A stretch of 12,222 bases of DNA from Firmicutes bacterium CAG:341 (GCA_000434995.1 FR895325.1:1-12222), one strand, 5' to 3'. Positions 1-7,386 are shown, counted from the first letter of the stretch. Notes: generated by a model not told the origin, from the letters alone. A program made the numbers and translations.

Positions 1-30
1 TGCCCCAATATGAAAACCCCTTAAAATAAA

Positions 31-71
31 AATAGACAAAAATAAAGGACTTGTATTTCTACAAGTCCTTT
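31..71 (-). terminator. Rho-independent terminator of the 309-residue secreted protein gene
   Basis: The arms at 44-54 and 61-71 are a perfect 11-bp inverted repeat (AAAGGACTTGT), extendable by one A-T pair, with a short loop. Read on the minus strand the hairpin is followed by a T-rich run (positions 43 down to about 22). It starts about 20 nt past the stop codon at 92. The other side is less T-rich, so termination is mainly on the minus strand, although a plus-strand gene ending just outside the window could also use it. Confidence 0.88.
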
Positions 72-91
72 AAATCAAAGTTATTACAGTT

Positions 92-1021
92 TTATTTTAC
101 TCTTGTTAAGCCTATATTTTTACCTGCAAGATAATCATCAGATGCAGGGTATTGACATTTATAAGTAATGTCAAGTGAAGCACTCTTATCTTTAAGAACT
201 GTAACATTTGCATGCTTAACATCAATGTGAACTAACATTGTGTAATCAGCCTTTGTGATTTCGTTAGTCTTTGTATCAATAACAAATACACCTGTACCAC
301 CCTTGTAATCAACTACAAAGTTATCATCAACTGTACCCTGTGAGAATGAGAGAACAGAGATTGAGTTAACAACTGATGAAATATCACCAAGTGAGTTAAA
401 GAACCTACCTTGTGGGTCCTTACCAGGCATTGAAAGGATAGTTTCTTTCGGCTGAATAGTCATTGTAATAGTACCGTCACCGTTATCCTTAACATTTGCT
501 GCAAGAATATCATCAGGCTCGAGAAGTGACTTTGTGCAATCCATCTTTCCGTCATCCCTTGTATCACCCTTAGGGTCCCTGTTACCTGATGGTGAAAGAC
601 CGTTTGTGCCGCCTTTGAAAAGGCCGCCTACGATACCCGGAACAAGCTTGTTGATAATGTCGTTTGACTTACCCTCAACAAGAAGATTGTTAACATCAAG
701 AGTCTCTGTACCAAGCATCTTATAGTAGCTATGTGTTTCGCCTGAATCGGTTTTATATTCAGCAGTAAGCGTCTTGGTATAATCATAGCACTCTTTATAA
801 TAATTAACTACATCTTCCTGAGTTTTAAACTCCTTGCCGCCGTAAGTGCCTGCCTTAAATTCATCAATAACAGCCACATCCTGTGTATTAGAACCGTCAG
901 CTGCCGAAGCATCTTCAATCTTAGGATATTTGTTAATTACAAAAGCAGTTACTACAACGCAAATTACCAAAACGATTGCCAAAAAACCGTTGAATTTACT
1001 TAATCCGGATTTTCTTTTCAT
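92..1021 (-). CDS. Membrane-anchored or secreted protein of unknown function
   Basis: I do not recognise a family for this 309-residue protein. The N-terminus is basic (MKRKSGLSKF) and is followed by one hydrophobic segment at residues 12-30, so it is either a signal anchor or a cleaved signal; an Ala-Ser-Ala stretch at 38-40 could be a signal peptidase I site. The remainder is hydrophilic and beta-rich, with a Gly/Pro/Asp-rich central section (about 130-160) and alternating polar/hydrophobic segments such as DNGDGTITMTI (about 180-190), so an extracellular beta-sheet domain is likely. There are only two cysteines. The ATG start is supported by AAAGGGG about 10 nt upstream and a strong promoter. 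It follows the phosphate operon on the same strand with no terminator between, so some read-through from phoR is possible, but no Pho-box repeats lie at its own promoter. Confidence 0.85.
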   Translation of the reverse strand: MKRKSGLSKFNGFLAIVLVICVVVTAFVINKYPKIEDASAADGSNTQDVAVIDEFKAGTYGGKEFKTQEDVVNYYKECYDYTKTLTAEYKTDSGETHSYYKMLGTETLDVNNLLVEGKSNDIINKLVPGIVGGLFKGGTNGLSPSGNRDPKGDTRDDGKMDCTKSLLEPDDILAANVKDNGDGTITMTIQPKETILSMPGKDPQGRFFNSLGDISSVVNSISVLSFSQGTVDDNFVVDYKGGTGVFVIDTKTNEITKADYTMLVHIDVKHANVTVLKDKSASLDITYKCQYPASDDYLAGKNIGLTRVK

Positions 1022-1057
1022 ACAAAAATTCCCCTTTGAATATATTGTTACTCTCTT

Positions 1058-1086
1058 ATAATATACTAAAACTAAAAAGATTTCAA
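1058..1086 (-). promoter_or_regulatory. Sigma-A-type promoter of the secreted protein gene
   Basis: On the minus strand TTGAAA (1086-1081) and TATTAT (1063-1058) are separated by exactly 17 nt. Transcription should start near 1050, giving a leader of about 30 nt with the ribosome binding site at 1031-1036. The promoter lies entirely in the 78-nt gap after the kinase gene, so the downstream gene can be expressed independently of the phosphate operon. Confidence 0.75.
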
Positions 1087-1099
1087 CTGTTTTTTTAAT

Positions 1100-2422
1100 T
1101 TAGTCTTTAAAAGTAACAATAATCTCTGTTCCTTTACCCTCTTCGCTGTTAATTTCAAGCTGTGCGTGATGGAGTTGAGTGATATGTTTTACAATTGCAA
1201 GGCCAAGCCCTGTACCGCCCGTCGCCTTACTCCTGCTTTTATCTACACGGAAAAATCGTTCAAATATCCTGTCTTGATACTTTTCGGGAATTCCTATACC
1301 CGTATCCTTAACGCTTATGCTTGCACCTCTTTCAAGCGGTGTTACACTGACTGTAACGCTCCCGTTTTCCTTATTATACCTAATTGCATTATCACAAAGG
1401 TTATAAACAAGTTCTTCAACAAGCTGTGCCTTGCCGCGAATGTAGCAATCTTCGCCTAAAAGATTGAGTGTTACATTTTTGTTAATTGCATTGATATTAA
1501 GAGCTTCAATACATCTGTTTGCAATTTCATAAAGGTTTACCGACTCAAAAGTCATTTCCTCTTCATCACTTTCTTCAAGCTGAGAAAGCTGAATAATATC
1601 TTCGCTCAAACTTACAAGCCTTAATGCCTGCTTGCGAATAACACCTGCAAACGGTTTTATATCCTCCTGCTTTGCCATACCGGTTTCAATAAGTTCAGCA
1701 TAGCCTGCAATTGATGTAAGCGGTGTTTTAAGCTCATGCGACACATTCGCTGTAAACTGCTTTTTTTGCCTGTCAAGCACTTTTTGCCTTTTCTTTTGCT
1801 CGAGCAGTGCGTTAATCAGCGGCTTAAACTCTTCGTCCGCCTTGAATTCATCAATATTATCAAGGTTTTTACCAAGCTGTGTTATCGGCTTAACAATACT
1901 TTTGGTAATAGCGACGCTTACAAACACCGCCGCAATTATAACAGCTATCAAGCAAATCAGTATATAAACGATATAATCCGAGAAAAATTCGCCGATATTA
2001 GTTGCCTTTGATGAAACACGCAAAACATTACCGTTATCAAGCTGCTTGGCATAATAGTATACTTTTCCTTTTTGGGTATCTGAATACCTTGAAACAGTGG
2101 CTTCTCCGTTTTCAATAGCTTCTTTTATTTCTTCTCTTTGCAAATGATTATCAAGGTTTTTTACATTTTCTTGATTATCTGCAATAACCGTACCGTCATT
2201 TGCAACAAGCGTTATTCTTACGCTTTTATCAATATGATTAGTAATGAAGTCTGTATTTCCGTTTTGCATAAGCTCGGCTTCAACCACATTTTCAACTACA
2301 AGCAGCTGCTCTTTAAGCTGCTTATCACTGTATGAATAAAAAACCGACAGTATCAAAATCGCCGTAATTGTAATAACCGATACGGCAAAAGCAAAAATTT
2401 TATATAATGTTTTTTTAGTCAC
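1100..2422 (-). CDS. phoR: PhoR-like sensor histidine kinase
   Basis: This is a 440-residue membrane histidine kinase, probably sensing phosphate state and phosphorylating the regulator encoded just upstream. Residues 11-29 and 151-172 are membrane helices flanking an extracytoplasmic sensor of about 120 residues. A short HAMP-like stretch (173-195) leads to the dimerisation domain with H-box FTANVSHELKTPLTS (His229 is the phosphoacceptor). The ATPase domain has the N-box (NLCDNAIRYN, 341-350), G1 DTGIGI (373-378), F-box (RIFERFF, 385-391) and G2 GGTGLGL (402-408), so it looks fully functional. It lacks the cytoplasmic PAS domain seen in many PhoR proteins. The start codon is GTG, 5 nt after the regulator stop, with only a weak, distant AAGGT, so translation is probably coupled to the upstream gene. 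PhoR identity is inferred from neighbours and the Pho-box-like promoter; the domain calls are direct. Confidence 0.92.
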   Translation of the reverse strand: MTKKTLYKIFAFAVSVITITAILILSVFYSYSDKQLKEQLLVVENVVEAELMQNGNTDFITNHIDKSVRITLVANDGTVIADNQENVKNLDNHLQREEIKEAIENGEATVSRYSDTQKGKVYYYAKQLDNGNVLRVSSKATNIGEFFSDYIVYILICLIAVIIAAVFVSVAITKSIVKPITQLGKNLDNIDEFKADEEFKPLINALLEQKKRQKVLDRQKKQFTANVSHELKTPLTSIAGYAELIETGMAKQEDIKPFAGVIRKQALRLVSLSEDIIQLSQLEESDEEEMTFESVNLYEIANRCIEALNINAINKNVTLNLLGEDCYIRGKAQLVEELVYNLCDNAIRYNKENGSVTVSVTPLERGASISVKDTGIGIPEKYQDRIFERFFRVDKSRSKATGGTGLGLAIVKHITQLHHAQLEINSEEGKGTEIIVTFKD

Positions 2423-2427
2423 TTGAA

Positions 2428-3108
2428 TTATTCACCGACCTTGTAGCCGACATTTCGTATTGTTTTAATATGCTCGCCTGCTGTGCCGAGCTTTTTGCGA
2501 AGAGATTGGATATGAACATCAACAGTTCTGTTCCCCTGCTCAAAATTATATCCCCAAACTATTTCCATAAGCCTATCCCTTGTAAGAACAATACCTTTAT
2601 TCCTAATAAGATGTTTGAGAATTTCGTATTCCTTATATGTTAGGTCAATCTCTGCCCCGTCAACTAATACGGTATGCTTATTTTCATCTATTTCAATATT
2701 TTTATAAACAAGAACGGTTTTAACCTTTTTAGCTGTTCTGCGAAGTACAGCTTTTGTTCTTGATACAAGCTCCATTACACCAAAAGGCTTTGTAATATAA
2801 TCATCTGCGCCCATATCAAGCCCTTTAACTGCATCAATCTCGCTTGTTTTAGCAGTAACCATAATTACAGGAATTTCACTGTAAGCCGGTGTTTGCCTGA
2901 TTGAATTTAAAATAGTAAGCCCGTCTTCTTCGGGAAGCATTATATCAAGCAAAATTATATCGGCAGCTTTATTTTCAAGCTGAGCCATCATACTTTTTCC
3001 GCTTTCAAAGCCTTTTACTTCAAATTCCGAATTTTTCAGTGCGTATATTTCAAGTTCCCTGATTGATGCATCATCTTCTACAATATAAACTAATTGTTTT
3101 TCACTCAT
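2428..3108 (-). CDS. phoP: PhoP/PhoB-like OmpR-family response regulator
   Basis: This 226-residue protein has the standard two-domain layout. The receiver domain (1-120) has the acidic pocket E11-D12-D13, the phosphoacceptor D55 in LLDIMLP, T85 and K107 (KPF). The C-terminal winged helix (about 130-226) includes LTYKEYEIL and the recognition-helix region RTVDVHIQSLRKKLG. I chose the ATG at 3108 because AAGAGGT lies 6 nt upstream; an in-frame ATG at 3132 has no ribosome binding site and would overlap the transporter gene. It sits 10 nt after the Na/Pi cotransporter gene and 5 nt before the kinase gene, so the three form one operon. It probably binds the 11-bp repeats at 4948-4987, giving autoregulation under phosphate starvation. 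The regulator class is certain; the phosphate assignment rests on context. Confidence 0.93.
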   Translation of the reverse strand: MSEKQLVYIVEDDASIRELEIYALKNSEFEVKGFESGKSMMAQLENKAADIILLDIMLPEEDGLTILNSIRQTPAYSEIPVIMVTAKTSEIDAVKGLDMGADDYITKPFGVMELVSRTKAVLRRTAKKVKTVLVYKNIEIDENKHTVLVDGAEIDLTYKEYEILKHLIRNKGIVLTRDRLMEIVWGYNFEQGNRTVDVHIQSLRKKLGTAGEHIKTIRNVGYKVGE

Positions 3109-3118
3109 AGCGTACCTC

Positions 3119-4882
3119 TTATCTGACAGCATATTTGTTTAAATATGTTTCAAATTGCTCCATAAAAGTTTTATTGTTTGAATTCTTAACACCTTTAAGA
3201 TAGCTGTGAGTTTGATAATGACCTTGTGAAAATTCAATTATGCATACTGCAAGGTTTGAGCAATGGTCTGCAATACGCTCAAATGAATTAACAATATCAA
3301 AAAACAGTATTCCGTTTTCAAATGTGCAATCGCCCTGTTCCATACGCTTTGAATGGCGCGCACGAAGTTCGGCTTTAAGATTATCAATAACCTGCTCAAG
3401 CGGTTCAACCGTCATTGCAAGTTCAACATCATCGTCGATAAACGCTTTTGTTGAATTTTCAATAATTTCTGTAACAGCTCTGCCCATAATTTCAAGTTCC
3501 CTGTTAGCTTCTTCGGAAAAATGAATTTTATCTTGGTGCATTTTCCTCTTTATTTTAAGAATATTATAGCCATAGTCACCCATACGCTCAAAATTACCGA
3601 TAGCGTGAGTATAATTATTAAGTCGCATTGAGTCCGAAACATTCAAATCCATTGCGCTTATTTTTACAAGGTAAGTTTCAAGCTGGTCTTCGTAATTATC
3701 AAGCTTCTTTTCATTGTTTTTAATAGCTTCGTCTTTTTTATGGCTGTAACTTTTTATAAACTCAATACTTTGAGAAATATTATTTTTCGCAAGAGTTGCC
3801 ATTTCATCGCACTTATCTTTAACCTTATCAAGAGCAAAGCCCGGGTTGATAAGAAAGCGTTCTTCAACAAGTCCGTTATCATCAGTTTGTACTTCTTTGC
3901 CGTTTTTATCATCCCTGATGATAACATACATAAGCTTTTCAAGCTGCTTACCGAAAGGAAACAGAATAATAGTTGAGAAAATATTGAAAAGCGAATGAAT
4001 AATTGCAATTGTGGCAGGGCTTACATTATCTTCAAAAAACGGCAAACCGAATATTGCATTTGAACCGTAGAAAAGAATCATTGCAATAATAACGCCTATA
4101 ACATTAAATGTAAGATGTGCTGCCGCTGCTCTTTTAGCATTTTTACTTGCACCGATTGATGAAATCAATACAGTGGTGCAAGAGCCGATATTTTGGCCTA
4201 AAATAATTGGAAATGCCGCCGAAACAGTTATTGAACCCGTTGTTGAAAGTGCCTGCAAAATACCGACTGACGCAGACGAACTTTGAAGTGCGGTAGTAAG
4301 AAACGCACCTGCCAAAATACCCAAAATAGGGTTTGAAAATTTAGTCAAAATGCTTGTAAACTTCGGTACATCCTTGAGCCCTTCCATCGAATCGCTCATT
4401 GTTGTCATACCAATCATCAAAAGACCGAAGCCTAATACGATATAGCCAATATTATGCTTCTTTTCGCCCTTGCAAAACATAACAAGAATAATACCGATAA
4501 ATGCAAGAATAGGGGCAAAGGAACTCGGCTTTAACAGATTTATGAAAATATTTGAACCCTCAATACCTGCTAAAGATAAAATCCAAGCGGTTACGGTAGT
4601 ACCGATATTAGCACCCATAATTATACCGATAACCTGCCTTAATGCCATAATGCCACTGTTTACAAAACCTACTGCCATAACAGTAACAGCACCTGAAGAC
4701 TGAATAACTGCAGTTACAAATAAGCCTAACAAAACGCCTTTAATTCTGCTGTCTGTCATTTTTTCAAGAATAGTACCAAGCTTGCTGCCGCCCATTTTTT
4801 CAAGGCTTTTACCCATTACATCCATTCCGAAAAGGAACATTGCAAGCCCGCCGATAAGAGTTAAAAAATTAAATATAGTCAT
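3119..4882 (-). CDS. Na+/phosphate cotransporter with C-terminal PhoU domain
   Basis: This 587-residue membrane protein of the NptA/YjbB (PF02690) type probably moves inorganic phosphate using the sodium gradient. The membrane part (1-325) holds the two inverted PF02690 repeats, each with the signature QSS motif (Q61-S62-S63 and Q200-S201-S202) and a paired GANIGTT (90-96) / GQNIGSC (229-235) loop. A cytoplasmic PhoU-like helical domain follows (about 345-560) with the metal-site motifs FERMGD (431-436) and FERIADH (534-540). PhoU domains usually report phosphate status to PhoR, so this may be both transporter and signal input. The ATG at 4882 has AAAGAGGA 7 nt upstream; the longer frame would need a TTG at 4918 with no ribosome binding site. 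It is first in the operon with the response regulator and kinase. Confidence 0.94.
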   Translation of the reverse strand: MTIFNFLTLIGGLAMFLFGMDVMGKSLEKMGGSKLGTILEKMTDSRIKGVLLGLFVTAVIQSSGAVTVMAVGFVNSGIMALRQVIGIIMGANIGTTVTAWILSLAGIEGSNIFINLLKPSSFAPILAFIGIILVMFCKGEKKHNIGYIVLGFGLLMIGMTTMSDSMEGLKDVPKFTSILTKFSNPILGILAGAFLTTALQSSSASVGILQALSTTGSITVSAAFPIILGQNIGSCTTVLISSIGASKNAKRAAAAHLTFNVIGVIIAMILFYGSNAIFGLPFFEDNVSPATIAIIHSLFNIFSTIILFPFGKQLEKLMYVIIRDDKNGKEVQTDDNGLVEERFLINPGFALDKVKDKCDEMATLAKNNISQSIEFIKSYSHKKDEAIKNNEKKLDNYEDQLETYLVKISAMDLNVSDSMRLNNYTHAIGNFERMGDYGYNILKIKRKMHQDKIHFSEEANRELEIMGRAVTEIIENSTKAFIDDDVELAMTVEPLEQVIDNLKAELRARHSKRMEQGDCTFENGILFFDIVNSFERIADHCSNLAVCIIEFSQGHYQTHSYLKGVKNSNNKTFMEQFETYLNKYAVR

Positions 4883-4934
4883 ACCATTTTCCTCTTTATT
4901 ACTCAAAATATCACACAAAAATTACAAGTTAGAT

Positions 4935-4940
4935 ATTATA
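4935..4940 (-). promoter_or_regulatory. -10 box of the phosphate operon promoter
   Basis: A perfect TATAAT lies on the minus strand, giving a predicted start near 4928 and a leader of about 45 nt. There is no good -35 hexamer 16-18 nt upstream (GTATTT is poor), as expected for a promoter that needs an activator. The Pho-box-like repeats occupy that space. Confidence 0.65.
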
Positions 4941-4947
4941 TGCAGTC

Positions 4948-4987
4948 GATTAAGTTAAAATACAGTTTATGTTAAATTTAAGTTAAA
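4948..4987 (-). promoter_or_regulatory. Pho-box-like operator array upstream of the Na/Pi cotransporter
   Basis: On the minus strand 7-bp units recur every 11 bp: TTTAACT (4987-4981), TTTAACA (4976-4970), CTGTATT (4965-4959) and CTTAATC (4954-4948), separated by the AT-only linkers TAAA, TAAA and TTAA. The first two units plus linkers are near-identical. This 7+4 spacing matches PhoB boxes (CTGTCAT units), and the TTAACA cores match Gram-positive PhoP boxes (TTAACA, 5-nt spacing). The last unit ends 7 nt before TATAAT, covering the -35 position. The array starts directly after the PHP gene stop codon. Binding by the neighbouring regulator is inferred. Confidence 0.62.
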
Positions 4988-4990
4988 TAA

Positions 4991-5938
4991 TTATTCGCAA
5001 TAAATAGGCGAAGTTATAGCAAGAGGTCTTTTTTCACCATCAACAGTACCCCAAAGTTCTGCACGGTACCATTTACCGCTGTCGAGCCTTAACCTAACAT
5101 GTCTTTCGTCATATCTTGTTTGAAGCACGCATTTGCCGCCGTTTGTAATGATTTTAATTTCATTATATACAATATCTTCGTCGCCTGAATTTTTAGCTCT
5201 TGAGTGCAAATCGGTAAAGAAACTGAAAGTATAATTGCCCTTTTTCACGGTGTCGCCTATTGCGCTTGTAACACCGTGGCGATGTACTCTGAATATAAAC
5301 TTGGCACCATGCGAAATAACGGTTTTGCCAAGCCTGATAGCGCGCATTGCGGATTTTGCCGAAATATCATCCACATCAAGATATGTACATCCGTAGTGGC
5401 CGGTATTTTCCTCCCTGTGCCAATCCCTGCCGTAAGTTGCAGAAATTTTGTATCCCTTATCAAGTAGAGAAGTCCATAATTCAAGTGCTTTTTCATTTTC
5501 TTTTTTATTAGAATAAAGATTTTTATGCCAAACTTCTATATAATCAACATTTTGCCAATTGCGAACATTAAAATCCCAATGCCCGCCTGTGCATAGCGGC
5601 GAACCGAGCTGGAATGGATGAGCAACGCCTACCAAACCGCCCACTGCTTTAATTTGCTTTATCTTCTCATCTATATTATCTGCATTTGCATCTCGCCAAT
5701 CCACAAAATCATTTGCACCCAAAACGAGTAAGTGGCCATAATAAGTTGTCCATTCAATACCTCTTATAACAGGAATTATGCTATCGTCAATTTCATCCCA
5801 GCCTGAAAAAGTATTATGGTCAGTCAAAGCAATAATAGCAAGGTGGTCATCAATTGCCTTTTTTTGAAGTTCGCAAACAGTATAATCACCGTCGGAATGA
5901 ACACTGTGGCAATGAAGTTCACAAGGTAAATAACTCAT
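4991..5938 (-). CDS. PHP-domain metal-dependent phosphoesterase, CehA/McbA type
   Basis: This 315-residue protein carries the polymerase-and-histidinol-phosphatase fold, which uses a cluster of two or three metals to hydrolyse phosphoesters. Visible ligands in order: H9 and H11 with D16 (HCHSVHSDG), D40-H41 (TDHNT), E62 (GIEWT), H69, H107 (GVAHPF), and D172/H174 (GRDWH). All motifs are intact, so it should be active; the substrate is unknown. The last 90 residues form a beta-rich extension. There is no signal peptide. The ATG has an exceptionally strong ribosome binding site, GGGGAGGAG, formed by the last codons of the upstream gene, whose stop is 2 nt away. Larger CehA-type proteins carry an N-terminal beta domain before the HxH motif, and here that part seems to be the separate upstream gene. 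No terminator follows, so transcription may run into the phosphate operon. Confidence 0.9.
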   Translation of the reverse strand: MSYLPCELHCHSVHSDGDYTVCELQKKAIDDHLAIIALTDHNTFSGWDEIDDSIIPVIRGIEWTTYYGHLLVLGANDFVDWRDANADNIDEKIKQIKAVGGLVGVAHPFQLGSPLCTGGHWDFNVRNWQNVDYIEVWHKNLYSNKKENEKALELWTSLLDKGYKISATYGRDWHREENTGHYGCTYLDVDDISAKSAMRAIRLGKTVISHGAKFIFRVHRHGVTSAIGDTVKKGNYTFSFFTDLHSRAKNSGDEDIVYNEIKIITNGGKCVLQTRYDERHVRLRLDSGKWYRAELWGTVDGEKRPLAITSPIYCE

Positions 5939-5940
5939 TT

Positions 5941-6378
5941 TTACTCCTCCCCTTCAATAACAAGTTTGTATTCAACATCGCAGCTTACGCTATGAACATT
6001 AAGCATTATTTTCCATTCGCCTTTTGCTATATCCGTTTTAAAAAAGCCCGGTGATGAATAATCAGAGGAAACAACAAGTTCCTGCTTATTGCTTTGCCTG
6101 TGAATTGCGCCGATATATTCCCTGCTTGAATCAAGTGATAATGTAACAAGATTTTTTACCGGCAAATAGCTTTCGATGTTAAATTCTTCATCCTCACCGT
6201 ATTTTTCAAGGCAGGATTTAATTATTTGAACGCTTTTCGCCCTGTCTTCAAGAGTTTTTGGTGCATATTCAAACTTTATTTTTATTGATTTAAAATTATC
6301 TTTAATTTCAAAAGGAAAAGTAATATTGGTTTTATTATTGTCAACAGTTATTTTTCCGCATTTGTTAAGTAAAATCAT
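5941..6378 (-). CDS. Small beta-rich protein, probable N-terminal half of a split CehA-like protein
   Basis: This 145-residue protein has no signal peptide or membrane helix. The pattern PFEIKDNFKSIKIKFEY (22-38), a central segment with SSPGFF (about 108-113), then GEWKIMLNVHSV and EYKLVIEG near the end resembles the beta-sandwich that precedes the PHP domain in larger CehA/McbA-type proteins, where an Ala/Ser-Thr/Ser-Pro-Gly-Tyr/Phe turn and a Gly-Glu-Trp strand recur. That match is from memory of the family, not from a search. The ATG has AGAAAGGA 6 nt upstream. Its stop codon lies 2 nt before the PHP start, and its last three codons supply that gene's ribosome binding site, so the two are co-translated and likely form one complex. 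The two genes are in different frames. Confidence 0.78.
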   Translation of the reverse strand: MILLNKCGKITVDNNKTNITFPFEIKDNFKSIKIKFEYAPKTLEDRAKSVQIIKSCLEKYGEDEEFNIESYLPVKNLVTLSLDSSREYIGAIHRQSNKQELVVSSDYSSPGFFKTDIAKGEWKIMLNVHSVSCDVEYKLVIEGEE

Positions 6379-6437
6379 AATTATCCTTTCTAAATTTATT
6401 AAATTCTCTTTTTTGATAAAAAGGCACTTATAATGTA

Positions 6438-6466
6438 ATTATAATGTAAATTGTAAATATTTTCAA
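6438..6466 (-). promoter_or_regulatory. Promoter of the split CehA/PHP operon
   Basis: On the minus strand TTGAAA (6466-6461) and a perfect TATAAT (6443-6438) are separated by 17 nt, with a predicted start near 6431 and a leader of about 50 nt. Its -35 box directly abuts the -35 box of the divergent GH43 promoter. Confidence 0.78.
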
Positions 6467-6495
6467 TTGATATTATTTACTAAAAATGTTATAGT
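6467..6495 (+). promoter_or_regulatory. Promoter of the GH43-type glycosidase gene
   Basis: TTGATA (6467-6472) and TATAGT (6490-6495) are separated by 17 nt, with a predicted start near 6502. The -35 box touches that of the minus-strand promoter, and the junction contains the palindrome TCAATTGA (6463-6470). Two polymerases could not bind both sites at once, so the two units may compete or share an operator. Confidence 0.7.
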
Positions 6496-6534
6496 GTTTT
6501 TGGTAATAATTATGGTATTAAAAGAGGTTAAGTT

Positions 6535-7386
6535 ATGAAGCTTGAAAACATAAATATCAGAGACCCGTTTGTACTTGCAGAAAACGGAACATATTATCTT
6601 TATGGCACAAGGGCTGAAAACTTCGGTTGCAAAACGGGAGGTTTTGATGTTTATACATCAACTGACCTTGTAAATTTCAGCGAAGCCAAAGAATGCTTTA
6701 ACAGTGAAAAATACGGACTTAACAAAGAAGTAAACTGGGCGCCTGAAGTACATAAATATAAAGGCGAATACTATATGCTTGCAACTTTCACGCAGGAAAA
6801 CGGACTTCGGGGTTCATATATTTTAAAAAGTGACAGCCCTTTAGGTGAATTCAAGCCTTACAGTGACGGTGCGCTCACACCGCAGGAATGGGAATGCCTT
6901 GACGCAACGCTTTATATTTCAAAAGCGGGTGAAGCATACCTTGTATTTTGCCACGAGCATACACAAATAATTGACGGAACAATTTGCTTTGTAAAGCTTA
7001 ATAAGGAACTTAATGCACCTATAAGCCTGCCGACAAAGCTGTTTTCAGGTTCATCACCGTATTGGGCAGATAACAAGCCATCCGGTGAGCATTATATAAC
7101 CGACGGACCGTTTATGTATCGCACAAGCAAAAGCAAGCTTTTACTTATATGGTCAACCTTTGTTAACCACAAATACTGCCAATGCGTTGCCCGTTCAAGC
7201 GATAATGAGCTAAACGGTGTATTTGAGCATTTGCCGCTACTCATTGATGATGACGGAGGACACGGAATGATATTTAAAGCAGATAACAAACTTTACTTAA
7301 GCTTTCACACTCCGAATATTAACGGGCAGGAACATCCTAAATTCATTGAAATTAAGGATACGGGAAATTCAATTGAAATAGTATAA
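6535..7386 (+). CDS. Cytoplasmic GH43-type glycoside hydrolase
   Basis: This 283-residue protein has the five-bladed beta-propeller signature of glycoside hydrolase family 43, whose members cut arabinofuranosyl or xylosyl residues from plant polysaccharide fragments. Seen in order: IRDPFV with the general base D10 near the N-terminus, WAPEVH (68-73), D123 in ECLDATLY as the pKa-modulating Asp, and a later TDGPF motif (189-193) where the family's general acid normally sits in an EGP context. Here it is Asp190, not Glu. GGHGMIF (241-247) and SFHTPN (256-261) complete the later blades. There is no signal peptide and no extra C-terminal domain, so it probably acts on imported oligosaccharides. 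The ATG is preceded by AAAGAGG at 7 nt. It is transcribed alone and ends in a strong terminator. The exact substrate cannot be read from the sequence. Confidence 0.88.
   Translation: MKLENINIRDPFVLAENGTYYLYGTRAENFGCKTGGFDVYTSTDLVNFSEAKECFNSEKYGLNKEVNWAPEVHKYKGEYYMLATFTQENGLRGSYILKSDSPLGEFKPYSDGALTPQEWECLDATLYISKAGEAYLVFCHEHTQIIDGTICFVKLNKELNAPISLPTKLFSGSSPYWADNKPSGEHYITDGPFMYRTSKSKLLLIWSTFVNHKYCQCVARSSDNELNGVFEHLPLLIDDDGGHGMIFKADNKLYLSFHTPNINGQEHPKFIEIKDTGNSIEIV

Noticed and set aside
3109..3132. Upstream ATG extending the response regulator by 8 residues
   Set aside because: It has no ribosome binding site and would overlap the transporter gene, while the ATG at 3108 has AAGAGGT at good spacing.
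4883..4918. TTG start extending the Na/Pi cotransporter by 12 residues
   Set aside because: No ribosome binding site precedes it, and the extension is hydrophilic and not family-like. The ATG at 4882 has AAAGAGGA.
5932..5950. Possible programmed frameshift joining the beta-rich protein to the PHP protein
   Set aside because: There is no slippery heptamer ahead of the stop codon and no obvious downstream structure. The strong ribosome binding site and ATG explain independent initiation.
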